The notes: generated by a model not told the origin, from the letters alone. A stretch of DNA of 64,000 nt from Alphaproteobacteria bacterium (GCA_015231795.1 JADGAX010000002.1:186001-250000), one strand, 5' to 3'. Numbered from the stretch's first letter, positions 8,977-18,258 are shown. Made by a program: numbers and translations.

Positions 8977-9894
8977 ATGACTAACTCGGCCCTTTTTGTC
9001 GGAAGTAAAATCTTTGGCCTCAATGTGCTCAAGCTACTTTACGAGACAACGCCTCAACATTTCTCAGATATTGTTTCCCTGGATGATCGAGATGACAGTC
9101 GGTCTGCATTCGATGGCTTTTCAAATTTTGCCCGCGAAATGTCCTTGGATCTACATTTGGACCCGACCCCAGAACATCTTCGCAGTCTGATCGAACGCGT
9201 CAAGCCAGACGTCATGTTCTTCTGCGGATGGTATCGCCTGATTCCTCAGACAATTCTAGATTTCCTGCCACTAGGGGCTCTGGGAATCCATCATTCTTTG
9301 CTGCCCAAATATCGGGGCGGCGCGCCACTCGTGTGGGCCATGATTAATGGTGAAGATGAAGTTGGATCGAGCATCTTCAGATTTACTTCTGGCATGGACA
9401 GCGGCGACACCCTTCTGCAAGTGCGTACGTCTGTTCAAGTTGAGGACTCGATTAATTCGGTTTCCTCTCGCCTCGAGGCAGAACTGCTTGCAGCACTGCC
9501 AAAACTATGGATCGACTATGTTAATGGTCGAGCAAAATCAACCCCCCAGGACCATGCAGCAGCATCATACTGCAGCCAGCGCAAGCCTGATGACGGATTG
9601 ATCGATTGGACCCTTCCCGCTGCCAAGCTCCACGACTTCATTCGCGCTCAGTCTTTTCCCTATCCTGGTGCCTTTACCATCTTTAAAGGCACGCGGCTGG
9701 TCATCCAAAGCGCCTCACTATTTGAATGGCCTTGCTCAGGGGTGCCGGGGCAGGTTGTCCTTATTCACGACGGCAATGTCGTTGTCGCCTGCGGCGAACA
9801 ATCAGCCCTTCGCTTGCTCAAGGTAGACTTTGACGATCAGCATCTGCCTGCGGTGAGCGTTCTAAATCGAATCGGCATTAGGCTGCCATCGTAG
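8977..9894 (+). CDS. sugar N-formyltransferase-like protein
   Basis: Formyltransferase of the Fmt/ArnA-N family, using N10-formyltetrahydrofolate to formylate an amino group. I choose the ATG at 8977 (305 residues), giving TNSALFVGSKIFGLNVL; a longer frame from 8941 adds residues unlike the family. The core motif is HHSLLPKYRGGAP. By position it aligns with ArnA residues Asn102, His104 and Asp140: His105 and Asp141 are present, but the Asn position is Gly103. The neighbouring epimerase and DegT aminotransferase would make a 4-amino (or 3-amino) sugar, the natural substrate for N-formylation. The Gly replacement may mark a subfamily or a change in mechanism. Low-resolution alternative: a methionyl-tRNA formyltransferase paralog. 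Confidence 0.82.
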   Translation: MTNSALFVGSKIFGLNVLKLLYETTPQHFSDIVSLDDRDDSRSAFDGFSNFAREMSLDLHLDPTPEHLRSLIERVKPDVMFFCGWYRLIPQTILDFLPLGALGIHHSLLPKYRGGAPLVWAMINGEDEVGSSIFRFTSGMDSGDTLLQVRTSVQVEDSINSVSSRLEAELLAALPKLWIDYVNGRAKSTPQDHAAASYCSQRKPDDGLIDWTLPAAKLHDFIRAQSFPYPGAFTIFKGTRLVIQSASLFEWPCSGVPGQVVLIHDGNVVVACGEQSALRLLKVDFDDQHLPAVSVLNRIGIRLPS

Positions 9895-9933
9895 AGATGG
9901 CCCAGCTCCTTCAGACACAAACAGGGGATTGAT

Positions 9934-10923
9934 ATGGATATTCGCGGTAAAAAACTTGTTCTGATCGGCGGGGCCGGTCTCATCGGTTCACACACTGCCG
10001 ACCAGTTGCTGGCGGAGGACGTCGGTGAAATTGTCATCTACGATAACTTTGTGCGAGGCACGCACGAGAACTTGACCAGCGCCTTGAAAGACCCGCGTGT
10101 CAAGATCTTCGACGTGGGCGGCGATATATGTCAGACGGACATTCTTGAGGCCGCCATCAAGGGCGCCGATGGCGTCTTCCACTTCGCCGCGCTTTGGCTT
10201 TTGCAATGCTACGATTTTCCGCGCGCAGCCTTCGACGTTAACATCCGCGGTACGTTCAACGTGCTGGAGGGGTGCTACAAGAACAACGTTAAACGGCTGG
10301 TATATTCGTCATCCGCCTCGGTTTATGGTGACGCCGTCGCAGAGCCGATGACGGAAGATCACCCCTTCAACAATACGAACTTCTACGGTGCCACTAAAAT
10401 CGCTGGCGAGGCGATGGCCAAGGCGCTTCATCATCGCTATGGCCTGCCCTATGTCGGCCTTCGTTACATGAATGTTTATGGGCCGCGCCAAGATTATCAG
10501 GGCGCCTACATTGCCGTAATCATGAAGATGCTAGACAATCTCGACCGCGGCCAACCCTTGGTCGTGTATGGCGACGGAAGCCAGGCATATGACTTCGTTT
10601 ATGTCGGCGACTGCGCGGCGGCGAATATCTGCGCCATGAAAGCCGAATCGGTGGACCGCTTTTACAACGTTGGAACGGGCAAGCGTACATCGATCAAGGA
10701 GTTGGGAGAATTGTTACTTCGCATCACAGGCTCCAGCGCCGGGATCACTTACAATCCGGGGGGCCTGACATTTGTGAAAAACCGGATTGGCTGCCCCAAG
10801 CAAGCCAGCAAGGAAATTGGCTTTGACGCCAAGGTAGGTCTTGAGGAAGGTTTGGAGAGACTTATTGAATGGCGGAGCGCTCACAAGGAAGAGGTTGTGG
10901 CCAGACGGGCGAAGGCGCGATGA
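9934..10923 (+). CDS. NAD-dependent sugar nucleotide epimerase/dehydratase
   Basis: Extended short-chain dehydrogenase acting on a nucleotide sugar. The Rossmann loop is GGAGLIGS (about residues 12-19), the active-site Ser region is SSSASVYG and the catalytic YxxxK is YGATK (about residue 150). The ATG has AGGGG six bases upstream. Length (329 residues) and the RYMNVYGPRQ segment fit the GalE/WbpP/WcaG-like group of UDP-sugar 4-epimerases and decarboxylases. Its stop overlaps the DegT start by 4 bp, so the two probably act in sequence, generating a keto sugar that is then aminated. The exact reaction cannot be told from sequence alone. Confidence 0.88.
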   Translation: MDIRGKKLVLIGGAGLIGSHTADQLLAEDVGEIVIYDNFVRGTHENLTSALKDPRVKIFDVGGDICQTDILEAAIKGADGVFHFAALWLLQCYDFPRAAFDVNIRGTFNVLEGCYKNNVKRLVYSSSASVYGDAVAEPMTEDHPFNNTNFYGATKIAGEAMAKALHHRYGLPYVGLRYMNVYGPRQDYQGAYIAVIMKMLDNLDRGQPLVVYGDGSQAYDFVYVGDCAAANICAMKAESVDRFYNVGTGKRTSIKELGELLLRITGSSAGITYNPGGLTFVKNRIGCPKQASKEIGFDAKVGLEEGLERLIEWRSAHKEEVVARRAKAR

Positions 10924-12068
10924 CAGTGAAGCGAAACATCGCCATCGCCCTGCCCTCAACAGGCGAAGAGGAGTGGCTTGCACTGCGCGAGCCAGTTATG
11001 TCGGGCTGGTTGACGCAAGGCCCGAAGGTTGCGGCATTTGAGAAGGCCTTCGCAGAGCGGCACCATGTTGCGCATGCATTTGCGGTTACGTCATGCACGA
11101 CCGGCCTGCATTTGGCTCTTCTGGCCTTGGGCGTAGGCCCTGGCGATGAAGTAATCGTTCCAGCCTTTACGTGGGTCGCCACTGCCAATGCAGTAATCTA
11201 TTGCGGAGCGAAGCCAGTTTTTTGCGACGTTGATCGCAAGACATTCAACATTGATCCGCTATTGGTACCTCCCCTTGTCACGTCACGCACGAAAGCACTG
11301 ATCGCCGTGCATCTTTTCGGCCTATGTGCCGACATGTCCGCCCTGCGTGAAGCGCTCCCAGCCCATGTCGGCATTGTCGAAGATGCTGCTTGTGCTGCCG
11401 GCGCCGCCTATCAAGGTAAGTTCGCTGGCGGCTTGGGCGAGGTTGCGTCTTTTTCCTTTCACCCGAGGAAGTCAATTACGACTGGAGAGGGCGGCATGGT
11501 TACAACCAACCATGCTGATCTGGCAGTAATGATTGACCGCATGCGCAATCATGGGGCCACGGTTTCAGAAGAGCAGCGGCACAGAGGGCCGCGGCCCTAC
11601 CTTTTGCCCGATTTTGACATATTGGGTTACAATTATCGCATGACCGATTTGCAAGGAGCGATCGGTCTGGTCCAACTGGGCAAGTTGGATTTCTTTATAG
11701 AGGAGCGCTCACAGTGGGCCGCATGGTACCGCAGCGAGCTGGAGGGTATTGACTGGTTGCGCTTGCCAGATGAGCCGACGTATGGGCGTCACGCCTGGCA
11801 GGCCTATGTGACATACGTAGATCCGTCAAAGGCCCCAATGCCCCGCAACCAGATGATGGAAAGATTGCAAGAGAGCGGCATATCCACCAGACCCGGAACG
11901 CACGCCATACATATGTTGGGCTTCTACAAATCATCCTTCTCAATTCACGGCGACGATTTTCCCGCCTCAAGAGACTGTGACTTGAACTCGATGGCTATCC
12001 CCCTCCACAATCGGATGGTAGAGGCCGACTACGCTTATGTTGTGAAAATGCTGAAGGCTCTGGGCTGA
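10920..12068 (+). CDS. DegT/DnrJ/EryC1/StrS aminotransferase
   Basis: PLP-dependent sugar aminotransferase, converting a keto sugar nucleotide to an amino sugar with glutamate as donor. The ATG at 10920 overlaps the epimerase stop (ATGA) and gives a 382-residue protein; a longer frame only extends into the upstream gene. Family marks are VSGWLTQGP-like SGWLTQGPKV near residue 28, the PLP-contacting VEDAACAAGA and the Schiff-base Lys in FHPRKSITTGEGG (about residue 184). It sits between the epimerase and an asparagine synthetase-like gene and downstream of a formyltransferase, suggesting an N-formylated amino sugar. It is also one of two candidates to fill the PseC step missing from the nonulosonic-acid operon. 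Confidence 0.9.
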   Translation: MTVKRNIAIALPSTGEEEWLALREPVMSGWLTQGPKVAAFEKAFAERHHVAHAFAVTSCTTGLHLALLALGVGPGDEVIVPAFTWVATANAVIYCGAKPVFCDVDRKTFNIDPLLVPPLVTSRTKALIAVHLFGLCADMSALREALPAHVGIVEDAACAAGAAYQGKFAGGLGEVASFSFHPRKSITTGEGGMVTTNHADLAVMIDRMRNHGATVSEEQRHRGPRPYLLPDFDILGYNYRMTDLQGAIGLVQLGKLDFFIEERSQWAAWYRSELEGIDWLRLPDEPTYGRHAWQAYVTYVDPSKAPMPRNQMMERLQESGISTRPGTHAIHMLGFYKSSFSIHGDDFPASRDCDLNSMAIPLHNRMVEADYAYVVKMLKALG

Positions 12069-13948
12069 TGTGCGGAATTGCAGGCGCGTTCTGCCCTGAG
12101 GGCGGCCCCCCAGGGGTTGATATCTCCGCCATGATCAGCGCCATCGCGCATCGCGGTCCGGATGGCGAGGGTGTTTGGATGGATGGGCCTGTTGCGATGG
12201 GCCATCGCCGACTTGCGATCCTTGACCTGAGTCCAGCCGCGGCGCAACCCATGCTGTCTGAATGCGGTCGCTTCGCCTTAATCTATAACGGTGAAATCTA
12301 TAACCATGACGAGTTGAAGCGGGAACTAATTGACCTTGGCTACGTTTTTCGAAGCCGCTCGGATACCGAGGTTCTCCTGATTGCCCTGTTGTGCTGGGGT
12401 GAGCGAGTCGTCAATAGACTTAATGGAATGTTTGCCTTTGCACTTTGGGACTGCAGGGAGAAGACGCTCCTGCTTGGTCGCGATCGCTACGGCATCAAGC
12501 CCCTTTACGTTGCTTGGAGCGGATCGACCTTTTTGTTCGGTTCCGAGATCAAGGCCCTTTTGGCCTCCGGAGTGTTAAGCGCAGAATTAGACCGCGAGGG
12601 TCTGACGGAATATTTTACCTTCCAGAATTTCTTTACTGAACGCACCCTGTTTCGCAACGTACACCTGATGCCTGCCGGCCATACGTTGCGACTTTCGGCA
12701 GATTCACAGCCCGGTATGTTTCGATTCAATCAATATTGGGATTTCTTGTTCGCAGAACCCACTTCCAATAACCGGGCGCAAACAGAGATTGCCGATGAAC
12801 TGGACCATTTGTTCGAACAGGCCGTAAAGCGGCAACTTGTCGCTGACGTCGATATTGGCGCCTACCTTTCAGGCGGTGCCGACTCTGGTTCCATCACGGC
12901 CATTGCGGCCCGCATGCTGCCAAATCTGCGCAGTTATACCGTCGGATTCGATTTGCGCTCGGCTTCCGGCATTGAAATGGCTTTCGACGAGCGCGCGTCA
13001 GCCGAGTACATGTCGTATCTTTTCCGCACAGAGCATTATGAAATGGTGCTGAAATCGGGCGACATGGAGCGCTCGCTTCCAAGCGTCGTGCGTTACCTTG
13101 AAGAACCACGCGTTGGCCAAAGCTATCCGAATTACTTTGCAGCCAAACTCGCATCACGCTCGGAAAAGGTCGTCCTTTCTGGAACCGGCGGCGACGAACT
13201 TTTTGGCGGTTATCCCTGGCGCTATTATCGCGCCACGCAGAGTTCTGATTTTCCATCCTATATCGACAACTATTATTCATACTGGCAACGTCTGCTCCCC
13301 CAGGGTATCGCCCAGAAATTCTTCGCGCCGATTTGGGGCGAGGCAAAATCCGTCGATGCTCGTGAAATTTTCCGCGGCGTATTTCGCAACAATGTCGGAC
13401 CGTTGGATCGACCGGAAGACTACATCAACCACTCTTTGTATTTTGAATGTAAAACTTTCCTTCATGGCCTGCTTTCGGTTGAGGACAAGCTGAGCATGGC
13501 CTTTGGTCTAGAAACTCGTGTTCCCTTTCTTGACAATGATCTCGTCGAATTCGCCATGCGGCTTCCAGTTCGCTACAAGCTTGCAAACCTAGGCGCGCTC
13601 AACTTCAGACTTAATGAGAATATTTCAGGACGGAAGAACGACATATTCTTCCAGAGGACACATGATGGAAAGTTGCTCCTGCGGGAAGTTCTCGGTCGCT
13701 ACGTTCCCGAGGAAGTGCGTAGCGCAGCGAAACAGGGTTTTTCCGCTCCGGATGCCAGTTGGTTTAGGGGCGAGAGCATCGACTACGTCCGTCGGCTCTT
13801 GTTGGAAGGCCCTCAGAGGTATGCGGAGTTTCTCGATAAAGATACAGTTTGCTCTCTTGTCAATGAGCACCTATCCGGAACGGAAAACCGCCGCCTGTTG
13901 ATCTGGTCGCTGATTTACTTTGAACGCTGGTGCAGGGAGTTTTTGTGA
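12068..13948 (+). CDS. asnB: asparagine synthetase-like glutamine-hydrolysing amidotransferase
   Basis: AsnB-type enzyme, 626 residues: an N-terminal class II glutaminase domain beginning MCGIAGAF with Cys2 as the nucleophile, and a C-terminal ATP-pyrophosphatase domain with SGGADS near residue 270. YNGEIYNH (about residues 76-83) and GRDRYGIKPLY are family landmarks. The start overlaps the previous stop by one base (TGATG). Paralogs of AsnB are frequent in O-antigen and capsule loci, where some are thought to amidate uronic acids or other carboxyl groups rather than aspartate. The location argues for such a role here, but it could simply make asparagine. Coupled downstream to the double hot-dog protein. 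Confidence 0.88.
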   Translation: MCGIAGAFCPEGGPPGVDISAMISAIAHRGPDGEGVWMDGPVAMGHRRLAILDLSPAAAQPMLSECGRFALIYNGEIYNHDELKRELIDLGYVFRSRSDTEVLLIALLCWGERVVNRLNGMFAFALWDCREKTLLLGRDRYGIKPLYVAWSGSTFLFGSEIKALLASGVLSAELDREGLTEYFTFQNFFTERTLFRNVHLMPAGHTLRLSADSQPGMFRFNQYWDFLFAEPTSNNRAQTEIADELDHLFEQAVKRQLVADVDIGAYLSGGADSGSITAIAARMLPNLRSYTVGFDLRSASGIEMAFDERASAEYMSYLFRTEHYEMVLKSGDMERSLPSVVRYLEEPRVGQSYPNYFAAKLASRSEKVVLSGTGGDELFGGYPWRYYRATQSSDFPSYIDNYYSYWQRLLPQGIAQKFFAPIWGEAKSVDAREIFRGVFRNNVGPLDRPEDYINHSLYFECKTFLHGLLSVEDKLSMAFGLETRVPFLDNDLVEFAMRLPVRYKLANLGALNFRLNENISGRKNDIFFQRTHDGKLLLREVLGRYVPEEVRSAAKQGFSAPDASWFRGESIDYVRRLLLEGPQRYAEFLDKDTVCSLVNEHLSGTENRRLLIWSLIYFERWCREFL

Positions 13949-14667
13949 TAACGTCTTCTCAATTCCCCGCGCAGTCTCATCTTCTCCCTTGCGGCTTCCA
14001 GCCTGAATGGGTGATTGCCAGCCATCGCTCAAGCATGTGGTTCGAAGGCTCGAGGAATTATGTGCAGGGTGCCGTTATGGCAAGCCAGGCGATTGAGTTG
14101 CTTGGACTCTCTTCCTTTGGCAGCAACGTCAAGGTCCGGCACGTTAAGTTCCCGCAGGAGGTGGTCTGCGATGGGTTCTTTATCTTGCTCAAAGACGATG
14201 GCGCAGATGAGCTTGCGGTTAACTCCAGCATGGTCATGGCTCTCAATGTGGACGGAACTGGTTATTCCGCCTTATTTCTTCCAGATCCGTCTACTCCCAT
14301 TCATGAGCGCAGGACTGGAGAATTTGGCCAAAGCCTGCTGTGTGGCGTGATGGCTCAATCGCCTTATACGGGCACTGCCGAAGCATGCGGCTTGTCAAAA
14401 GGCTGGCATTTGTTTTCTGCGCTTGTCGCGGCGAATAAGGCGATCCATCAGGAAACGGTTCCTGGCATCGGCGCCATTCGCCTTGGATTTATTGCGGGGC
14501 TAAGGGTGCCGATGGATAACGATGTTGTCGACAGGACCTTCTCGATTTCAGTGCTCGGGCACGAAATTAAAAGAGAGGGGGGCACCGCAACCTCGATTGC
14601 TGAGCTGAGCTATCAGACGGACAAGGACCGTGAAAGTGCCAGCATGTGCTTTGTCTTTACTGTTTAG
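13945..14667 (+). CDS. unknown protein, predicted double hot-dog fold
   Basis: I do not recognise a named family. I choose GTG at 13945: it overlaps the AsnB stop (GTGA) and has AGGGAG five bases upstream. Two halves each look like a hot-dog unit of the FabZ type: a helix then strands. The first is NYVQGAVMASQAIELLG followed by VKVRHVKFPQEV; the second is WHLFSALVAANKAIHQE followed by IRLGFIAGLRVPMDNDV. The end SIAELSYQ...MCFVF resembles a hot-dog closing strand. No canonical catalytic His/Glu pair is evident. It is paralogous to 36498-37193. It converges on a KAS III gene with an 11 bp overlap of coding ends. A role in acyl-ACP handling is inferred from fold-like pattern and context only. 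Confidence 0.7.
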   Translation: MITSSQFPAQSHLLPCGFQPEWVIASHRSSMWFEGSRNYVQGAVMASQAIELLGLSSFGSNVKVRHVKFPQEVVCDGFFILLKDDGADELAVNSSMVMALNVDGTGYSALFLPDPSTPIHERRTGEFGQSLLCGVMAQSPYTGTAEACGLSKGWHLFSALVAANKAIHQETVPGIGAIRLGFIAGLRVPMDNDVVDRTFSISVLGHEIKREGGTATSIAELSYQTDKDRESASMCFVFTV

Positions 14668-15625
14668 CCTGTCCCTCGTAGGATGTCAGGATCGTAGAGG
14701 CCCAAGACAAACCTACGCCAAAGCCGGCGATAAGAATTCTTCTCGCGCTCCTAAGGCGTGTTGCATCGAGCCGGGCCAGGGCAATGGGGATGGAAGAAGA
14801 TGTCGTGTTGCCGAATTCTGCAACGTCGACAACCAGACGGTCTAAGGGAATTTTTAGGGCGGCGCCCATAGCCTCGAGGATATAGCGGTTCGCTTGATGA
14901 AAAACCCAAAGGTCGATGTCTTGGCTGGCAAGCTGGTTTATCTCAAGACAACGCCGAATATCGCTTAGTACTTGCTCCATGGTGAAGTTGAATATTTCCC
15001 TGCCATCCATGAAGAGCGGCCTTCTTTCGACGGGCGCCGCGCCAGTTCCCAGCGCAGTCAGAGCGGCATGTTTGTCGCCAGCCGTTCCAAAGGTTGTCCT
15101 TCCAACTGTAAAGCGTGGATTGTCACACAACAAAGAGCTGGCTGCTGCATCGCCAAACAAGGGTGCGGTCGCCCGGTCCTTTGGATCGATCAGGCGAGAA
15201 TATGTGTCCGCCGTTATCAGTATAGCCTTCTTCCAGCCGTGTGCCGACATGGCTGGCAGCAAAAGGCCAAGACCATAGACAAATCCCGAGCAGCCAAGTC
15301 CAATGTCAAAGGCTGCTACATCCTTGCGAAATCCAAGGGCTGCGTGCAGCAGCGCGGAAACATGCGGGATCAAGTGATCCGGCGTTTGCGTGACGACGGC
15401 CAGAGCGTCAATTTCCTGCGCGGGCGTACCTGTTTCTTGAAGAAGCTTGCGTGCCGCTCTAACAGCAAGGACAGCAGTTGTTTCGTCCTCTGCCACAATT
15501 GGGCGGCTGTGGATTCCAAGCTTCTCTTTCAGAAACTCCGAGGAGAAACCTTGCTCCGTCGCCAATTGGTCGCTGCTTTTTCGCTCGCTTCCACAGGCAT
15601 AGGAAATATGGTGGATACCTATCAT
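14657..15625 (-). CDS. beta-ketoacyl-ACP synthase III-like enzyme
   Basis: Thiolase-fold condensing enzyme of the FabH/KAS III family, 322 residues. The triad is complete: Cys112 in GLGCSGFVYGL, His243 in WVFHQANRY and Asn273 in FGNTTSSSIP. A typical FabH primes fatty-acid synthesis by condensing acetyl-CoA with malonyl-ACP. In glycan loci, relatives are suspected of making short 3-oxo or 3-hydroxy acyl chains or of transferring acyl groups. It is encoded opposite to its neighbours, with its 3' end overlapping the double hot-dog gene by 11 bp. The other likely partners, an ACP (33255) and an AAC(3)-like transferase (35509), lie about 18 kb away. ATG start at 15625 is clear. Confidence 0.9.
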   Translation of the reverse strand: MIGIHHISYACGSERKSSDQLATEQGFSSEFLKEKLGIHSRPIVAEDETTAVLAVRAARKLLQETGTPAQEIDALAVVTQTPDHLIPHVSALLHAALGFRKDVAAFDIGLGCSGFVYGLGLLLPAMSAHGWKKAILITADTYSRLIDPKDRATAPLFGDAAASSLLCDNPRFTVGRTTFGTAGDKHAALTALGTGAAPVERRPLFMDGREIFNFTMEQVLSDIRRCLEINQLASQDIDLWVFHQANRYILEAMGAALKIPLDRLVVDVAEFGNTTSSSIPIALARLDATRLRSARRILIAGFGVGLSWASTILTSYEGQAKQ

Positions 15626-15766
15626 GCTTTTTTCATCGTCCGCTTCTCTTTGCTGGCCTCAGCCTGGGGTGCAATCACCCATCCATTCGTGGTAATCCTA
15701 AATTCGAATCGCCGTCTGAGCAATGGTTGAAGGAACCTCCGGAACATTCATGAACGGCTCCTTGCT

Positions 15767-17197
15767 TTGACCTTTTTCACGAATTTCAGCACGCGTCTAT
15801 ATGCCACAGGATGGCAGGTTCTTTTGTGGCTGGCCTACGGACCTTCAGCCACATTACTTTGTGCATTAGTCTACAGATATCTTTTTATTGCAAAAAGTGC
15901 TTGGCATGCCAACAGATGGCTATCGAGCTGGCAGCTGCGTCTCATTCCAACCATGTTCTCGCAAGAGGCCCCCAGCTTCTCGTTGCAGGGTTCTGCATTC
16001 CATGCCGGAGTAATGGCCCGGCTTGAAGAACCGCACGCAATGAAGCAAAGGCGACCGGTAGCCAAGTGTGTTTCACGCAAACCTCGTATCGGGTGTCTGG
16101 GCCGCTTTGCAGGAGCTTTAAGCTTTGGAACAGACTTCTTTCTTGGTTTTCCAAAGGATGCCGAACTTATCGTCTTCGACCTTCCTTTCGAAGGCCGTGC
16201 TTTGGAGCGCCTAGCAGAACTGCCCTTGAAATACATTCAGGTTTCAGACAGTGCCAACTGGGCTGACGCAGCCGGACACCCGCCACTGTCAGAGGCAATT
16301 GAAGCCGAGAACCTGGATGTCCTTGTTAATATATGGAGAAAGGCGCCGTCACAGCTGTTCGATTCGATCAGCGTTCCCATGATTGCTCACGTCAGTGGAG
16401 GGTCAGATATTCTGCATCACCCCAGAATAGACTTGAACATCATTGCGCAGTTAGCTCCTCATACTCATATTAAGAAGGGGCGCATCCACTGCAGGCTTAC
16501 CGATAAAGCGTTTGGCCAGAGAACAGAATATTTAGGCATGATTTATGATGCGCGCGACATCGTCGCATCAGAGCAACGAAAATGGCGGGATAGACAACCT
16601 TTTCTTTTTGCTTTCGGCTCGTTGTTCAAGTTCTCGCCACGCTGGCTGGACAGTGTGTTGACGGTCCTTGCCGATGATCAGAATGTTGATCTGGTCATCA
16701 TGGGCAGAGACTCGAATGGAGCCCTGGACAGAATTCGCCGTCATATAGCGACGTGGAATCTTCAGGGCCGCTTTCATTTTGAGGGTGGCTTCTCGTCAAC
16801 CCGCGACAAGAACGGCGATATCCCGGATCCAAATTGGCAGCGCTGCAAGGATCTATTGTCCAAGACCAGGGTTTCACCTGATAGTTGGCCAAACACCGGC
16901 GGCTCCAGTCGTTTTGAAGCCTACTTGTTAGGGGCACCCTTTCCCTATATGCAAATTCCTAAGGACGTCGGCGTTGGAGGAAGACGATCATATGCAGAGT
17001 TTGCCCTGCCGATTCTTGACATTCCGGAAACAGAGGCATTCACCCCGGAAGAGTTTACCAGCCTGATCCGCCGGTGCTTGTACGACGAGTGTTTTGCCGA
17101 TTTGGTGGCCACCAAACAGACGGAAACGACTCGAGCGGCAGGAGACGCGAAGCGCTGGTGGCGCGAGTTCATGCAATTGCTGGAACTGGGTCGTTAG
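15767..17197 (+). CDS. glycosyltransferase-like protein with N-terminal membrane segment
   Basis: Protein of about 476 residues with a probable membrane helix at about residues 17-42 (VLLWLAYGPSATLLCALVY) and a soluble C-terminal half that resembles a GT-B glycosyltransferase, distantly like the SPINDLY/GT41 type: FAFGSLFKFSPRWLD, then VIMGRD, then NTGGSSRFEAYLLGAP as the donor-side loop. The start is uncertain: TTG at 15767 is the only conventional one near the open frame's beginning, with AAGGA about 32 bases upstream. The first in-frame ATG would remove the membrane segment. It converges with the beta-propeller gene, overlapping its end by 29 bp. Donor and acceptor unknown. Confidence 0.7.
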   Translation: MTFFTNFSTRLYATGWQVLLWLAYGPSATLLCALVYRYLFIAKSAWHANRWLSSWQLRLIPTMFSQEAPSFSLQGSAFHAGVMARLEEPHAMKQRRPVAKCVSRKPRIGCLGRFAGALSFGTDFFLGFPKDAELIVFDLPFEGRALERLAELPLKYIQVSDSANWADAAGHPPLSEAIEAENLDVLVNIWRKAPSQLFDSISVPMIAHVSGGSDILHHPRIDLNIIAQLAPHTHIKKGRIHCRLTDKAFGQRTEYLGMIYDARDIVASEQRKWRDRQPFLFAFGSLFKFSPRWLDSVLTVLADDQNVDLVIMGRDSNGALDRIRRHIATWNLQGRFHFEGGFSSTRDKNGDIPDPNWQRCKDLLSKTRVSPDSWPNTGGSSRFEAYLLGAPFPYMQIPKDVGVGGRRSYAEFALPILDIPETEAFTPEEFTSLIRRCLYDECFADLVATKQTETTRAAGDAKRWWREFMQLLELGR

Positions 17198-18215
17198 ATG
17201 AAATTACAAATGGATCTGCCACAAAGGCGCTGTCCCACGCATTTTGATTCGGCGACCTGCTCAGTGACGTCCGATAATTCACCCACTGCCCCTTATCTGT
17301 TTGCGACAATTGGCCGATCTCCATATACCGGCGCCCAGCAGCCGTTAGGTTGTAAGCGTGAACGTACAAGCGGTTGCCCTCGACTTCCGGCAGCAGGTGG
17401 GCGTGAGCCAGCCCCTGCACCCCCCGTTCCAGGCCAAGCCGAGGCAGAATCATTTGTTTCATGCGCTGATACGAACCCAGCGCGCGCACAGCAAGGCGTC
17501 GAGCGGCAACTGACTTTTTTAGCGACATGGCTGCCCGAGGAGTATCCCACATCTCGCCTGTGATCAGAAATGGGTCTCGAAATTCAAGCCCGTCTTGTGA
17601 AGATAGGCTATAGATCGCATGAGAGTCGCTTCTTACTGTGACATACATAGTGAAGCCAGAGCCTTCCCGCACGACTTGCGGATACCAGATGGAGCCAAAG
17701 GGAAAGGCCGCCCCGGTAAGAACCGGGGTCGGATCAACGCGCCAACGAACAAGGTCTGTACTGCGAGCATGATATATGGCGTTGCCGGAAGCGCTTTTGT
17801 GCCGATAGACGAACCAAAGTCGATATCCATTCTCGACCTCTAGCACACATGGTTCGATGACACTGGCCATCGACCCATGCATAAGTCCGCTATCGATTTC
17901 TTGAACTTGCGTCCCGCGCAAAACTGGCGCGGCGTGGCAATTCCAGGCAAAGCCATCGCTTGACGTTGCGAGTCCAATGCAGCTGGCTTCGTTGGCAGCG
18001 GCAATACCCTGGTACAGCATTGCATAGCCGTTCCCAACCGGCAGGACATGGGGGTTGCACACCCTTAAGTTCTTCCAGTCACTGGCCGGATCAATGGGTA
18101 TGATCATGCCGTCTGCGCCATACCGGTGGAAGACTTCTCCATCATCGGAAAGGGCGAGGCCAATTTGTTCGGTCGTCCAATTTGAAGCCATGCCGGCATA
18201 ATAAAGAAAATACAT
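17169..18215 (-). CDS. five-bladed beta-propeller protein (GH43/GH32-like)
   Basis: Predicted five-bladed propeller related to GH43/GH32/GH68-type glycosidases: repeated phrases of the kind IGLA.S.DG..F, VCNPHVLP, IEPCVLEVENGYRLWFVYRH and WYPQVVREGSGFTMYVT mark the blades. It has no signal peptide, so it is probably cytoplasmic. The protein begins directly at MYFLYYAG, in the middle of what is normally the first blade, while the strand that usually precedes it (a D-P-x-V-I phrase) appears at the very C-terminus as VADPFVI. An in-frame TAA lies five codons upstream of the ATG, so the N-terminus is not simply mis-called. This looks like a circular permutation or an unusual ring closure. Proteins of this kind are frequent in polysaccharide loci, usually without a known reaction. 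Confidence 0.75.
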   Translation of the reverse strand: MYFLYYAGMASNWTTEQIGLALSDDGEVFHRYGADGMIIPIDPASDWKNLRVCNPHVLPVGNGYAMLYQGIAAANEASCIGLATSSDGFAWNCHAAPVLRGTQVQEIDSGLMHGSMASVIEPCVLEVENGYRLWFVYRHKSASGNAIYHARSTDLVRWRVDPTPVLTGAAFPFGSIWYPQVVREGSGFTMYVTVRSDSHAIYSLSSQDGLEFRDPFLITGEMWDTPRAAMSLKKSVAARRLAVRALGSYQRMKQMILPRLGLERGVQGLAHAHLLPEVEGNRLYVHAYNLTAAGRRYMEIGQLSQTDKGQWVNYRTSLSRSPNQNAWDSAFVADPFVISSNDPVPAIA

Positions 18216-18258
18216 GGTTGCGACCGCCGGTTAATGATATAGAGCAAGGAGCGAACAC

